From the NCBI RefSeq assembly GCF_030296915.1, contig NZ_AP028031.1:325001-389000 (forward strand): 64,000 bases of DNA, in the 5' to 3' direction. Positions within the stretch are counted from its first letter, which is position 1, and every line of letters starts with the position of its first letter. The notes beneath the pieces are model-generated. The model made no database searches. It was not told the DNA's origin and saw only the letters and a program-made list of their open reading frames with translations. This DNA is from Anaerostipes hadrus ATCC 29173 = JCM 17467 (GTDB lineage Bacteria; Bacillota; Clostridia; Lachnospirales; Lachnospiraceae). The position numbers and the translations under genes are program-made. This document shows positions 1-8,057 of the stretch, piece by piece.

Positions 1-849
1 CAATGCATACATAGCAAGGTCAGCAGCACTCATCTGGCCAAGAGCGATAAAATAACCACCAGCAAGTAAAGTGACAAGATACATCATTCCTTGGAAAAAT
101 GTATTTCCACTCTGAAAACTTCCCATAGCACGATAATTATCACGCTTGGAATCTAAAAATGCCTCATTTCCAACACGAAATTTCTCACGTTCAATATCTT
201 CATTTGCAAAAGACTGCACAATACGGATTCCAGCAAGGGAGTCTTGCAAAGAAGCATTGACATCACCAATCTTCCTGCGGTTATCAAGGAAGGTAGCCTG
301 CATCTTACGGTTTTGCTTTGCACTGAAGAAGATCATCAGTAAAACGATCGCAAGAAGAATAATCGCTAATTTCCACTGAATGATAAACAGGAAAATAAAA
401 GATCCAACGATCTTTACAAGAGAGATAAATAAATTCTCAGGGCCGTGATGGGCAGCTTCGGAAATATCAAACAGATCAGAAACAAGACGGCTCATCATTT
501 GTCCGGTGTTATGCTGATCATAATAGGAAAAAGAAAGATTTTCATAATGGTCAAACAGTTTACGGCGCATATCACGTTCCATCTGAGCTCCCATGATATG
601 TCCCTGACAGCTGACATAATATTTACAGAATGCCTGAAAAATATAGCAGATAAATAAAATTCCCCCGATGATCGGAAGAGTCTTAAGGATCATAGAAGCA
701 TCCTTAAGAAATAAAGTCTTTGTAAGTGAACGAAGGATCTGTGGATAAGCAAGATCAACCAGACTGATAAATGCTGCACAGATCAGATCAAAAATGAAGA
801 CTTTTTTGTAGGGTTTATAATATTGGATGAATTTTTGAAAAGTACTCAT
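1..849 (-). CDS. ABC transporter, exporter-type permease/ATPase (N-terminal part)
   Basis: The reading frame is open from an ATG at 849 to the left edge, giving 283 codons of a longer gene. It is preceded by a good ribosome-binding site (AAAGGAG). The protein starts with a short cytoplasmic segment, then has hydrophobic helices typical of the type-1 ABC exporter transmembrane domain. It contains family-typical pieces such as YYDQHNTGQMMSRLVSDL (coupling-helix region) and SLAGIRIVQSFANE. The nucleotide-binding domain expected after about residue 340 lies outside the window. In Firmicutes such half-transporters often occur as adjacent pairs, so a partner may lie further left. The substrate cannot be told from this part. 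Confidence 0.85.
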   Translation of the reverse strand, partial: MSTFQKFIQYYKPYKKVFIFDLICAAFISLVDLAYPQILRSLTKTLFLKDASMILKTLPIIGGILFICYIFQAFCKYYVSCQGHIMGAQMERDMRRKLFDHYENLSFSYYDQHNTGQMMSRLVSDLFDISEAAHHGPENLFISLVKIVGSFIFLFIIQWKLAIILLAIVLLMIFFSAKQNRKMQATFLDNRRKIGDVNASLQDSLAGIRIVQSFANEDIEREKFRVGNEAFLDSKRDNYRAMGSFQSGNTFFQGMMYLVTLLAGGYFIALGQMSAADLAMYAL

Positions 850-923
850 TGGTGATAACTCCTTTAAAGAAAAATTTGATTGTATACAAACAACCAGAGA
901 CTATCATACACTAATTTTTGAAA

Positions 924-1000
924 AATAAAAAGACCGCTCAATAAAATGAGCGGTTACTTTTCTGAAAAGAGAGGATTAAAAAATATATATGAAAAACTAT
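924..1000 (-). ncRNA. Small RNA family, copy A
   Basis: This is a predicted ~77 nt transcript on the minus strand, starting about 7 bases beyond the -10 box at 1007-1012. The first ~37 nt are nearly identical to those of the copies at 2613-2689, 10834-10918 and 50070-50143, and include an unpaired UCCUCUCUUU stretch (complement at 965-975). It ends in a hairpin (933-940 with 947-954, loop ATAAAA) followed by a U-rich tail. There is no ORF or start codon with a ribosome-binding site inside. That it is a trans-acting sRNA is inferred from the repeated promoter, seed and terminator design; transcription is not demonstrated. Confidence 0.6.
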
Positions 1001-1006
1001 GTCTTA

Positions 1007-1071
1007 AGTATACCAAAATCCTCGAAGCATTCAATATACAAAGTATGAACAATTCTAAAGAAAGTATAAAC
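1007..1071 (-). promoter_or_regulatory. Regulated promoter of sRNA copy A
   Basis: On the minus strand the order is GTTTAT (1066-1071), GTTCAT (1045-1050), -35 TTGAAT (1029-1034), a 16 bp spacer and -10 TATACT (1007-1012). The two GTT boxes are 21 bp apart, which is the period of LytTR-family direct-repeat sites (GTTN[AG][TG] with a 12 bp gap). The same 65 bp layout recurs in three other places in the window. Confidence 0.65.
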
Positions 1072-1133
1072 AGTTCTAAAGAAATTGAATATATTCAAAC
1101 AAAACTTGTTTAAATGAAGTATAAATGATAAAA

Positions 1134-1197
1134 TAATAATAGATAAAATATTATCTATTATTATTAAAAATATGAGATTTTGGATAAAATATTATCT
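1134..1197. promoter_or_regulatory. Probable HipB-type operators
   Basis: Two copies of GATAAAATATTATC lie at 1142-1155 and 1183-1196, 41 bp (about four helical turns) apart, directly upstream of the hipB start. The first sits in a longer palindrome (1134-1163). Paired inverted repeats upstream of an XRE-HipA operon fit autorepression by the antitoxin; this is inferred from position and symmetry. Confidence 0.55.
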
Positions 1198-1216
1198 ATA
1201 AAATGAGGAGAAATAA

Positions 1217-1495
1217 ATGGAACAATTAGTATGGGAAACAGCAGAAGAATTAGATCAGAAACTTGCACAAAGAGTACGAAAGATCAGAAAACGGCGTTCT
1301 ATTTCTCAGATGAAATTAGCTTCTATGAGTGGTGTAAGTTATGGTTCGATCAAAAGGTTTGAGACAACAGGACAGATTTCATTAATTTCATTAACTAAGA
1401 TAGCAATGGCATTAGATATTGCAGATGAACTTCGAAATATTTTTACACAAGTGCCATATCGGAATATTCAGGAGGTTATCAATGAGCGAAACTAA
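1217..1495 (+). CDS. XRE-family HTH protein, HipB-like antitoxin
   Basis: A 92-residue protein with one helix-turn-helix domain of the Cro/C1 type at about residues 15-70 (RVRKIRKRRSISQMKLA followed by SGVSYGSIKRFETTG). It has a ribosome-binding site GAGGAG just before the ATG. Its 3' end overlaps the start of hipA by 14 bases, so the two are translationally coupled. By analogy with HipBA it should bind the operators at 1134-1197, repress the operon and neutralise the HipA-like kinase. It is longer than a minimal XRE domain; the C-terminal ~20 residues probably contact the toxin. Confidence 0.8.
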   Translation: MEQLVWETAEELDQKLAQRVRKIRKRRSISQMKLASMSGVSYGSIKRFETTGQISLISLTKIAMALDIADELRNIFTQVPYRNIQEVINERN

Positions 1496-2612
1496 AACGT
1501 TACAAGTTATGTATGATGAAAAGCTTGTGGGAACACTGGCTATGGCATCAGGGCATAAAGTTGCATTCCAGTATAGTGAGGAATGGTTAGAAGATGGTTT
1601 TTCAATCAGCCCATTTTCATTACCTTTAAAAAATCAAGTGTTTGTTCCGCAAAAGGATTATTTTGATGGCCTTTTCGGAGTATTTGCGGACAGTTTGCCA
1701 GATAACTGGGGAAGATTATTATTGAATCGATTATTGCGTGTACATAAACAGAATCCAGATAGATTAACTGTTTTGGACCGCTTAGAGATTGTTGGAAAGT
1801 CAGGAATGGGAGCAATTACCTATCATCCTGAGCGGACATTGGAACAAACAAATGGAAATACAAACCTGGATGAACTGGCAGAACAATGTCAGAAAATTCT
1901 CAATACAGAATATTCAGATAAACTAGATGAATTATATCGCCTTGGAGGAACCAGTGGTGGTGCAAGACCGAAGATCATGACGACAATCGATGAGGAAGAA
2001 TGGATCATAAAATTTCCAGCTCATGTAGATGGAAAAAATGCAGGGAAAATGGAATATGATTATTCATGTTGTGCGAAAAAAAGTGGGATTACAATGAGTG
2101 AAACAAGACTTTTTCCATCAGAACAGTGTGATGGTTATTTTGGAACGAAACGCTTTGATAGAAGAATAGACCAAACAGGAAAAAAAAGAATTCATATGTT
2201 AACTGCTGCAGCTCTTTTGGAATTGGACTTCGAGCAGCCAAGTCTTGATTATCATAGTTTAATGAAATTGACAAAGATATTAACAAGAGATAATACGGAG
2301 GATATTGAAAATATGTTTCGTAGAATGTGTTTTAACGTTTTTGCACATAATCGAGATGATCATTCAAAGAATTTCACATATTTATATGATGAAGAGAAAG
2401 ATAGTTGGCGACTAAGCCCAGCATATGATCTAACTTATAGCAGCACATATTATGGAGAACATACCACGACAGTTGACGGGAATGGACGTAATCCTGGAAG
2501 AAAGGAAATTTTAACAGTTGGAATTACGTCAGGGATGAAAAAAGAGGTATGTGTGGATATTATGGATCAGATAGAGAAATGTGTAAGAGATATGTTAGGA
2601 GAATATTTATGA
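1482..2612 (+). CDS. HipA-like serine/threonine kinase toxin
   Basis: The ATG at 1482 is chosen because GGAGG stands 6 bases before it and it gives the usual HipA start (MSETKTLQVMY...), for 376 residues. The frame is open further upstream, but that part overlaps hipB without a ribosome-binding site. HipA features are present: an N-terminal subdomain with ADSLPDNWGRLLL, a Gly-rich loop near LGGTSGGARPK, the ATP-binding Lys in WIIKFPA, the catalytic segment HNRDDHSKN and the metal-binding SPAYDL. In E. coli, HipA phosphorylates glutamyl-tRNA synthetase and causes growth arrest; the target here is unknown. The gene ends immediately before the second sRNA/direct-repeat copy, whose terminator hairpin also serves it. 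Confidence 0.85.
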   Translation: MSETKTLQVMYDEKLVGTLAMASGHKVAFQYSEEWLEDGFSISPFSLPLKNQVFVPQKDYFDGLFGVFADSLPDNWGRLLLNRLLRVHKQNPDRLTVLDRLEIVGKSGMGAITYHPERTLEQTNGNTNLDELAEQCQKILNTEYSDKLDELYRLGGTSGGARPKIMTTIDEEEWIIKFPAHVDGKNAGKMEYDYSCCAKKSGITMSETRLFPSEQCDGYFGTKRFDRRIDQTGKKRIHMLTAAALLELDFEQPSLDYHSLMKLTKILTRDNTEDIENMFRRMCFNVFAHNRDDHSKNFTYLYDEEKDSWRLSPAYDLTYSSTYYGEHTTTVDGNGRNPGRKEILTVGITSGMKKEVCVDIMDQIEKCVRDMLGEYL

Positions 2613-2689
2613 AATAAAAAGACCGCTCGATATAATGAGCGGTTACTTTTCTGAAAAGAGAGGATTAAAAAATATATATGAAAAACTAT
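2613..2689 (-). ncRNA. Small RNA family, copy B
   Basis: A minus-strand ~77 nt transcript is predicted, with the same 5' core as copy A and the terminator hairpin 2622-2628/2637-2643 (loop GATATAAT). The loop differs from copy A while the stem is kept, which argues for selection on the hairpin. It abuts the hipA stop codon, so the hairpin can terminate convergent transcription from both sides. Confidence 0.6.
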
Positions 2690-2695
2690 GTCTTA

Positions 2696-2760
2696 AGTAT
2701 AGCAAAATCCTTCCTTTATTCAATATATAAAGTATGAACAATTCTAAAGAAAGTATAAAC
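2696..2760 (-). promoter_or_regulatory. Regulated promoter of sRNA copy B
   Basis: Reading on the minus strand: GTTTAT (2755-2760), GTTCAT (2734-2739, 21 bp on), -35 TTGAAT (2718-2723), 16 bp spacer, -10 TATACT (2696-2701). The layout is identical in length to the other three copies (65 bp). Confidence 0.65.
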
Positions 2761-2791
2761 AGTTCTAAAGAAATTATTGTAAATGCCAGTT

Positions 2792-2834
2792 GATCCAGTA
2801 ATACAGATTCAAAACAAATCTGTATTACTGGATC
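2792..2834. terminator. Perfect 18 bp hairpin at the Nudix gene 3' end
   Basis: 2792-2809 pairs perfectly with 2817-2834 around the loop CAAAACA. The stop codon of the Nudix gene lies inside the stem. It separates the minus-strand nudix/hydG unit from the sRNA locus. Confidence 0.7.
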
Positions 2835-3418
2835 ATTTTCAAATTATAATACAAGATCTTCGCCGTAAGTCCCCATATGATACGGTCATCATATTCGTAG
2901 AATAAAACCTCATATTCCCCACGTGCCCAAGGGTACTCTTTTCCACCAGGTACTTTATCAAATGGAAAGTTATCTGTTGGATACATAGTCACTTTGTTAT
3001 AATAACATTTCGGTGGGGTGTTCTGAAAGAATGCTAATGGAACAGTGAAAATTTCAGAAACTTCATCATTACTATACTGACCATCATAATTTACTAATTC
3101 CCCAAGATAAGGATCGATCCGCAGACCAGCAGGAGATAAAAAGTAATCTAAAGGCCCATATAATTTAATATTAGATTCAGAAATCAGTAATTCTTCACAA
3201 GTTTCACGGATCGAAGTCTCCATGGATGTTTCATCATGTTCTCTCCGGCCGCCCGGGAAACAGATTTCCCCAGGCTGTTGTGAGAGTTTATTGGAACGGA
3301 CTTCAAATAGGATATGGTATCCATCATTTTTCTTGATCAGAGGGATCATAACGGCAGATACCTTGTCCTTTTCTTGTTCAATTCTTTTTGGAATTCGGGT
3401 GTTTAAGTGTTTGAACAT
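2825..3418 (-). CDS. Nudix hydrolase, CoA pyrophosphatase type
   Basis: A 197-residue protein with the Nudix signature (GGRREHDETSMETSIRETCEEL, about residues 57-78), which supplies the Mg2+-binding glutamates. Just before it is the CoA-specific element LSQQPGEICFPGGR seen in the NudL/YeaB subgroup. These enzymes split CoA or oxidised CoA into 4'-phosphopantetheine and 3',5'-ADP. It starts 9 bases after the hydG stop codon on the same strand, so the two are likely cotranscribed, although no metabolic link is evident. Substrate specificity is inferred from motifs only. Confidence 0.8.
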   Translation of the reverse strand: MFKHLNTRIPKRIEQEKDKVSAVMIPLIKKNDGYHILFEVRSNKLSQQPGEICFPGGRREHDETSMETSIRETCEELLISESNIKLYGPLDYFLSPAGLRIDPYLGELVNYDGQYSNDEVSEIFTVPLAFFQNTPPKCYYNKVTMYPTDNFPFDKVPGGKEYPWARGEYEVLFYEYDDRIIWGLTAKILYYNLKMIQ

Positions 3419-3427
3419 AAAAATCTC

Positions 3428-4846
3428 CTAGAATCTGAAATCACGTTTTCCTTCATGAATATTTTCGATATATTCGGTAGCTTTCTGCTTGACAACAGGA
3501 TTTGGGATCTTCTCAAGTTCCTGTTTGATCAATACCTCACCTTTGGCTTTGACTTCATCAGAAGCGTAATCCTCTAAGTATTCTTTTAAAGTCATTAAAG
3601 CATTTGGTGCACAGCAGTTTGCAATCTGACCGGATTTGACAAGAGTCATGAAACGATCACCAGTACGTCCTTCACGGTAACATGCTGTACAGAAACTTGG
3701 AATATGACCAAGATCCATCAGCCATCCGATGATCTCATCTAAGGTACGGTTATCATTTTTCTCAAACTGTGCAGAGTTATCTTCTGGTTTTTCTTTTTCA
3801 GCGTATCCACCGACACTTGTAGAAGAAGCACCACTGATCTGAGATACTCCGACTTTTAAGACACGTTCTCTTGATTCTTGTGTCTCACGAGTAGATACGA
3901 TGATTCCTGTATAAGGAACAGAAATACGAAGGATTGCAACGATCTTCTCAAAGATATCATCATTGATTGCATTTTCGAAATCGTCAGGATCGATATCGTC
4001 AGCAGGACGGATTCTTGGAACACTGATCGTATGAGGTCCAACACCGAATTTTGCTTCCAGATGTTCTGCATGCATTAACAGACCAGCAAAGTCATAACGA
4101 TACATATCAAGACCGAATAAAACACCGATACCAACATCATCGATACCAGCTGTCATCGCACGGTCCATAGCTTCTGTATGGTAAGCATAATCATGTTTTG
4201 GTCCTGTTGGATGAAGAACTTCATAATTGTCTTTGTGGTAGGTTTCCTGGAATAAAATATATGTTCCGATACCAACATCTTTTAATTTCTTATAATTTTC
4301 AACTGTTGTAGCAGCGATATTTACGTTTACACGACGGATCGCACCGTTTTTGTGTTTGATACTGTAAATTGTTTTAATGCTCTCTAATACATATTCAATT
4401 GGAATATTCACAGGATCTTCTCCTGTTTCAAGAGCCAGTCTCTTATGCCCCATATCCTGAAGAGCGATAACTTCTTTCTTGATCTCTTCCTGAGTTAATT
4501 TCTTTCTGCGGATATGTTTATTCTTATAATGATAAGGACAGTAAGTACATCCGTTGACACAATAGTTTGCAAGATATAATGGAGCAAACATAACGATACG
4601 ATTTCCATAGAATTCTTCCTTGATCTTGATCGCAAGATCAAAAACTTTCTGGATCAGTTCTTTATCTTCACATGCAAGAAGTACGGAAGCTTCTCTGTGG
4701 GAAATACCTTTTAATTTCTTTGCTTTTTCAATGATAGACAGGATCAGTTCCTTATTGTTTTTGTTGGCATCTGCATAAGCAAGTGTATCTTTGATCTCCT
4801 GGTCATCAATAAATTCTTCTGCGATACCGGATTCTGGTCTGTACAT
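3428..4846 (-). CDS. hydG: [FeFe]-hydrogenase H-cluster maturase HydG, tyrosine lyase
   Basis: A 472-residue radical-SAM enzyme. The SAM-cluster motif C-x3-C-x2-C is at C96, C100 and C103 (YCVNGCTYCPY). A second, C-terminal cluster site (CTACYREGR followed by NCC, around residues 385-415) distinguishes HydG from the shorter ThiH. HydG cleaves tyrosine to p-cresol and delivers an Fe(CO)2CN unit to the hydrogenase active-site assembly with HydE and HydF. Neither partner nor the hydrogenase is in this window. The start is supported by GGAGAAGGAG just upstream. A strong promoter and a structured RNA lie at 4924-5094 on the same strand, so its expression may be controlled there. Confidence 0.92.
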   Translation of the reverse strand: MYRPESGIAEEFIDDQEIKDTLAYADANKNNKELILSIIEKAKKLKGISHREASVLLACEDKELIQKVFDLAIKIKEEFYGNRIVMFAPLYLANYCVNGCTYCPYHYKNKHIRRKKLTQEEIKKEVIALQDMGHKRLALETGEDPVNIPIEYVLESIKTIYSIKHKNGAIRRVNVNIAATTVENYKKLKDVGIGTYILFQETYHKDNYEVLHPTGPKHDYAYHTEAMDRAMTAGIDDVGIGVLFGLDMYRYDFAGLLMHAEHLEAKFGVGPHTISVPRIRPADDIDPDDFENAINDDIFEKIVAILRISVPYTGIIVSTRETQESRERVLKVGVSQISGASSTSVGGYAEKEKPEDNSAQFEKNDNRTLDEIIGWLMDLGHIPSFCTACYREGRTGDRFMTLVKSGQIANCCAPNALMTLKEYLEDYASDEVKAKGEVLIKQELEKIPNPVVKQKATEYIENIHEGKRDFRF

Positions 4847-4923
4847 AGTTTTCTCCTTCTCCTAAATTAGTTAATACGTAATATTTTTATTGCATAGGAG
4901 ATTTTATCGATATTTTCTATGCA

Positions 4924-5060
4924 ATAAAAAAGCATATTCGGAAATGAATATGCCAGATAGTCGAATAAAAAAGTACGTAAGATCCCCAAGGGAACAGGTA
5001 CTTTGTAAGCTCAATCTTGGCATCAGGAAATCCTTGGCTTCAGAATGAATATGCACTTAT
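4924..5060 (-). ncRNA. Structured ~137 nt RNA upstream of hydG
   Basis: On the minus strand a strong promoter (-35 TTGACT 5089-5094, -10 TATAAT 5067-5072, 16 bp spacer) starts an RNA near 5060. It ends in a clear terminator (GCATATTC pairing with GAATATGC at 4932-4953, then UUUUUU). The terminator's 3' half can instead pair with an earlier identical GCATATTC near the 5' end, which would close the whole molecule. Inside are a UGAAGCC/GGC-AUA-UUCA helix, a GUAC-closed hairpin with UCCC/GGGA, and two CCAAG boxes that could compete for one CUUGG. It could be a 6S-like free RNA or a terminator-type leader controlling hydG. No known riboswitch consensus was recognised. Confidence 0.5.
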
Positions 5061-5066
5061 ATATTC

Positions 5067-5094
5067 ATTATAAATAAATGAGACAAAAAGTCAA
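5067..5094 (-). promoter_or_regulatory. Promoter of the hydG-upstream RNA
   Basis: -35 TTGACT (5089-5094), 16 bp spacer, perfect -10 TATAAT (5067-5072) on the minus strand. This is one of the best vegetative promoters in the window, out of keeping with a weakly needed maturase and more typical of an abundant RNA. Confidence 0.65.
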
Positions 5095-5121
5095 TGAAAG
5101 AAAAAAAGAGAACGATTAAGA

Positions 5122-5150
5122 TTGTGTTTCTAAGCGTTTCATTGTATACT
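5122..5150 (+). promoter_or_regulatory. Promoter of the GGDEF/EAL gene
   Basis: -35 TTGTGT (5122-5127), 17 bp spacer, -10 TATACT (5145-5150), ending 44 bp before the ATG at 5195. It is divergent from the hydG-side promoter. Confidence 0.5.
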
Positions 5151-5194
5151 TTTGGTAATGGGAAATAGCAATACTACGGGAGAAATAATAGGAT

Positions 5195-8014
5195 ATGGAA
5201 ACACTGCAAGTTAACAGAAAAAAAATAGAGAAACTGTCAACAGTTTTAAATAATTCTCGGATTAAGATATTTGAATATCTTGTGGATGAAGATACACTTG
5301 TAGTTTATAATAATAAATTTCATATCGAGAAAACGATAGCTGGATACATGGACTATATAGACAACAAAAGCAAGATTCATCCAGAAGACCGAGAAAAGAT
5401 AAAGCAGATTTATAAGGAAGCAAAAGAAGCAACGGTAGAGATCCGTGAGTTTGGGGAGGATGGGGATATTAAACATTCAGTACTCGAGTTTACGAAGATC
5501 GTGAATGAAGATGGAAAGCTGACCTTGATAGGAAGTACAAGGGATATCACAGAACAAAGAAAACAAGAGAAGAAGCTCAAAGAAAGAGCGAGAAAAGACT
5601 CTTTGACAGGGCTTTATAATCAGGTATATGGGAAAAAATGTATCAACAAATATCTGAATCGGAAGAAGCCTTTTGATTCGTGTGGAATGATCGTATTAGA
5701 CGTGGATTGTTTTAAATTGGTGAATGACAATTATGGCCATTTATTTGGAGATAAAGTTCTAGCCCGTTTGGCGATGCTGTTGAAAGAAGTATTTAGAGAT
5801 AACGATAGTATTTTAATGAGAGCTGGCGGGGATGAATTCGTTATTTTTGTAAAAGATATCTTGAACGTTGAGTTGGTTAGGAAGAATGTGGAGCTGATGC
5901 AGAAGATCAGGGATCTTCAATTCGGGAAGACAGGTTATACGATCACATGTAGTGCAGGATGTTGTTATCTTCCAGAGAATGTATCAGGTTATACCTATGA
6001 CCAACTGTTTGAGAATGCGGACATTGCCTTATATAAAGCAAAAGAGCGAGGAAAGAACTGTTATGTTTACTGTGACAGCCTGCAGCATTTTTCATCCATG
6101 ATCGCTGAACAAGAGAAACAGGAAGAGATGTTGGAAGCAAGATATTTTCAGAATGATATTGTTGCTACAGCTTTTGAAATCTTCGAGAAAACCAACAATT
6201 TTGAGGTGGCGATATATTTATTACTGAAAGTGATTGGAGTTCGTCTGGAACTTGATCGTATCACGATCGTGCAGACAGATATCAAGGATCGAGAGATATA
6301 TTCTGATTATCAATGGAACAGAGAAGGAATTCCGAAGGTTTTAGAGACGGTCAGACATTTTGATAAAGAGGATTTTCTCACAGTATTTAATGATTTTGAT
6401 GAGAATGGGGTGCTTGTTTTACAGCATGATCATATGCAACGATATTCCGAATCAGCAACGAAGATCCTGATACAGGGAGAGGCAAAGACAATCGTATGTG
6501 TTGCAATGTATTGTGAAGGACGCTATACGGGAGCGATCACATATGCTGTGTGTAAGGAGAAGAGAAGCTGGTCAAACGAGATGTTGAAGCAGTTATCCGA
6601 AGTAACGAAGATCATCTCCGCACATTTTGCCAAGAATCAGGTGATGAATCATGTCTATCAGGGAGCGATCACACGAATGGAGCATGATATGCTGACAGGT
6701 TTGATCTCATTTGGAAGATTTCATGAGGAAGTGGAACGTATCATTCTTGCAAATAAGACAAGTGATTACATGATGATATATACGGATTTTGAAAATTTCA
6801 AATATTTTAATTATAAGTATGGATATACTCTAGGAGATCAGGTATTAAAGGATTTTTGCAGTTTCATTATTGGAAAAACAGAAGAAAAACATAATCTGTA
6901 CTTTACAAGAGTTGTATCGGATCAGTTTTTAATGTTTCGTACAGCTAGCCATGAGAAGGATGAATATCAAGCGATCATTGAAGAAACAGAAAAGATCAAT
7001 GAAGAATTTATGCTGCGGCAGGAGGAGAAGTTCCCAAAATCCAACGTGGTATTGAGAACAGGAATCTATTATGTGACACCAGAATGCAGGAGCACTTCCT
7101 ATGCGATCGATGCGGCAAACTATGTGAGACAGAAAGTGAAAGGTGGAGAAAAAGGCAGCGTAAGATTTTATGACGATGAGATGCAGAAACAACGTGAGTT
7201 GGAAAATGAGATCGTCAATGATATGAAGGAAGCGATGGAACAAAAACAGTTCAAAGTATATTTTCAGCCCCAATATTCCATAAAAAGTCATGAGATCATA
7301 GGTGCGGAAGCATTGGTGCGCTGGGAGAGAGATAACGGAACCGTTTTAAGTCCCAATGCATTTATTCCAGTTTATGAAAATAATGGAAAGATCATAGAAC
7401 TTGACTTCTATGTCTTTGAGACAGTTGTAGAATTCATTGCAGAGAATCTAAAAGCAGGAAGAGAACAGGTGCCGATATCGATCAATGCATCTAGTCTCCA
7501 TGCATCTGATCCGCAGACGATCAACACTTATATAAATATTTTGAAGAAATATAGTGTTGATCCAACAATGGTTGAGATTGAACTTACTGAGACAGCAGTT
7601 GTGTTTGAATATGAAAGTGTTAGAAAATTATTTGACTCTTTTCAGTTACATGGGATTAAGACAGCGATGGATGATTTTGGAAGCGGATATTCTGTCCTGA
7701 ATACGATCGTTGATATCCCAGTTGATGTGATCAAGATCGATCGAGGATTTATTACCAGCTGCTTAGAAACAGACCGTGGAATCTATTTCCTGAAACATTT
7801 GATCGATATGATTCGGAATCTAGGATATCAGATAATCTGTGAAGGTGTAGAAACAGATGAGCAGATTGAAATATTAAGACAGATCGGCTGCGATGAGATT
7901 CAGGGATATTGGTATTCGAAGCCATTGAAGATGGAAGACTACAAAGAACTTCTCCAGACGGAAAAAATTTCCAAGGGGGGGGGGCAAAACACCCAAACAG
8001 GAAAAAAATCCTAA
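5195..8014 (+). CDS. PAS-GGDEF-GAF-like-GGDEF(degenerate)-EAL c-di-GMP turnover protein
   Basis: A 939-residue soluble protein without membrane segments. A PAS-like sensor (about residues 20-120, ending GSTRDITEQ) leads into a GGDEF domain with an intact active site G211-G-D-E-F215; RDND just upstream resembles a product-inhibition site. A GAF-like region (about 310-470) is followed by a second GGDEF-type domain whose signature has become VVSDQ, so it is probably non-catalytic. The C-terminal EAL domain keeps E705-A-L, ELTETA, the metal-binding D826-D827 in DDFGSGYS and EGVE, so it should be an active phosphodiesterase. Having both activities suggests signal-controlled switching. A run of ten G near 7975-7984 encodes part of the short tail after the EAL domain. 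The G tract is prone to slippage. Confidence 0.88.
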   Translation: METLQVNRKKIEKLSTVLNNSRIKIFEYLVDEDTLVVYNNKFHIEKTIAGYMDYIDNKSKIHPEDREKIKQIYKEAKEATVEIREFGEDGDIKHSVLEFTKIVNEDGKLTLIGSTRDITEQRKQEKKLKERARKDSLTGLYNQVYGKKCINKYLNRKKPFDSCGMIVLDVDCFKLVNDNYGHLFGDKVLARLAMLLKEVFRDNDSILMRAGGDEFVIFVKDILNVELVRKNVELMQKIRDLQFGKTGYTITCSAGCCYLPENVSGYTYDQLFENADIALYKAKERGKNCYVYCDSLQHFSSMIAEQEKQEEMLEARYFQNDIVATAFEIFEKTNNFEVAIYLLLKVIGVRLELDRITIVQTDIKDREIYSDYQWNREGIPKVLETVRHFDKEDFLTVFNDFDENGVLVLQHDHMQRYSESATKILIQGEAKTIVCVAMYCEGRYTGAITYAVCKEKRSWSNEMLKQLSEVTKIISAHFAKNQVMNHVYQGAITRMEHDMLTGLISFGRFHEEVERIILANKTSDYMMIYTDFENFKYFNYKYGYTLGDQVLKDFCSFIIGKTEEKHNLYFTRVVSDQFLMFRTASHEKDEYQAIIEETEKINEEFMLRQEEKFPKSNVVLRTGIYYVTPECRSTSYAIDAANYVRQKVKGGEKGSVRFYDDEMQKQRELENEIVNDMKEAMEQKQFKVYFQPQYSIKSHEIIGAEALVRWERDNGTVLSPNAFIPVYENNGKIIELDFYVFETVVEFIAENLKAGREQVPISINASSLHASDPQTINTYINILKKYSVDPTMVEIELTETAVVFEYESVRKLFDSFQLHGIKTAMDDFGSGYSVLNTIVDIPVDVIKIDRGFITSCLETDRGIYFLKHLIDMIRNLGYQIICEGVETDEQIEILRQIGCDEIQGYWYSKPLKMEDYKELLQTEKISKGGGQNTQTGKKS
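7975..7984 (+). other. G10 homopolymer in the 3' end of the c-di-GMP gene
   Basis: Ten consecutive G in an AT-rich genome, inside the coding sequence 30 bases before the stop. Loss of one G shifts to a stop 14 bases past the present one. Gain of one G would carry the frame through the intergenic gap to a TGA overlapping the queF start (8059-8061). Such tracts are classical slippage sites. Confidence 0.7.
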
Positions 8015-8040
8015 GATATACTTTAGGCAATGAAAATTTG

Positions 8041-8050
8041 AAAGAGAGGA
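8041..8050 (+). promoter_or_regulatory. queF ribosome-binding site, complementary to the sRNA seed
   Basis: AAAGAGAGGA ends 7 bases before the queF ATG. It is perfectly complementary over 10 bases to UCCUCUCUUU in all four sRNA copies of this window. This makes queF the best candidate target seen here, but CU-rich seeds match purine-rich ribosome-binding sites easily, so chance is a serious alternative. Confidence 0.35.
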
Positions 8051-8057
8051 AAATACA

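Larger units (their letters stand above)
923..1085. repeat. Direct repeat flanking hipBA, left copy
   Basis: About 160 bp matching 2612-2775 in the same orientation with only a few differences (hairpin loop, promoter spacer). It contains sRNA copy A and its promoter. The repeat unit to the second copy is 1689 bp and carries the whole hipB/hipA pair. Confidence 0.85.
2612..2775. repeat. Direct repeat flanking hipBA, right copy
   Basis: Second copy of the ~160 bp repeat at 923-1085, same orientation. Recombination between the two would excise a 1689 bp circle carrying hipBA and leave one sRNA copy behind. Confidence 0.85.

Noticed and set aside
4924-5060. A T-box, SAM or c-di-GMP riboswitch before hydG or the GGDEF gene
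   Set aside because: None of the diagnostic consensus segments (GGTGGNACCGCG, the SAM-I core, the GEMM core) is present.
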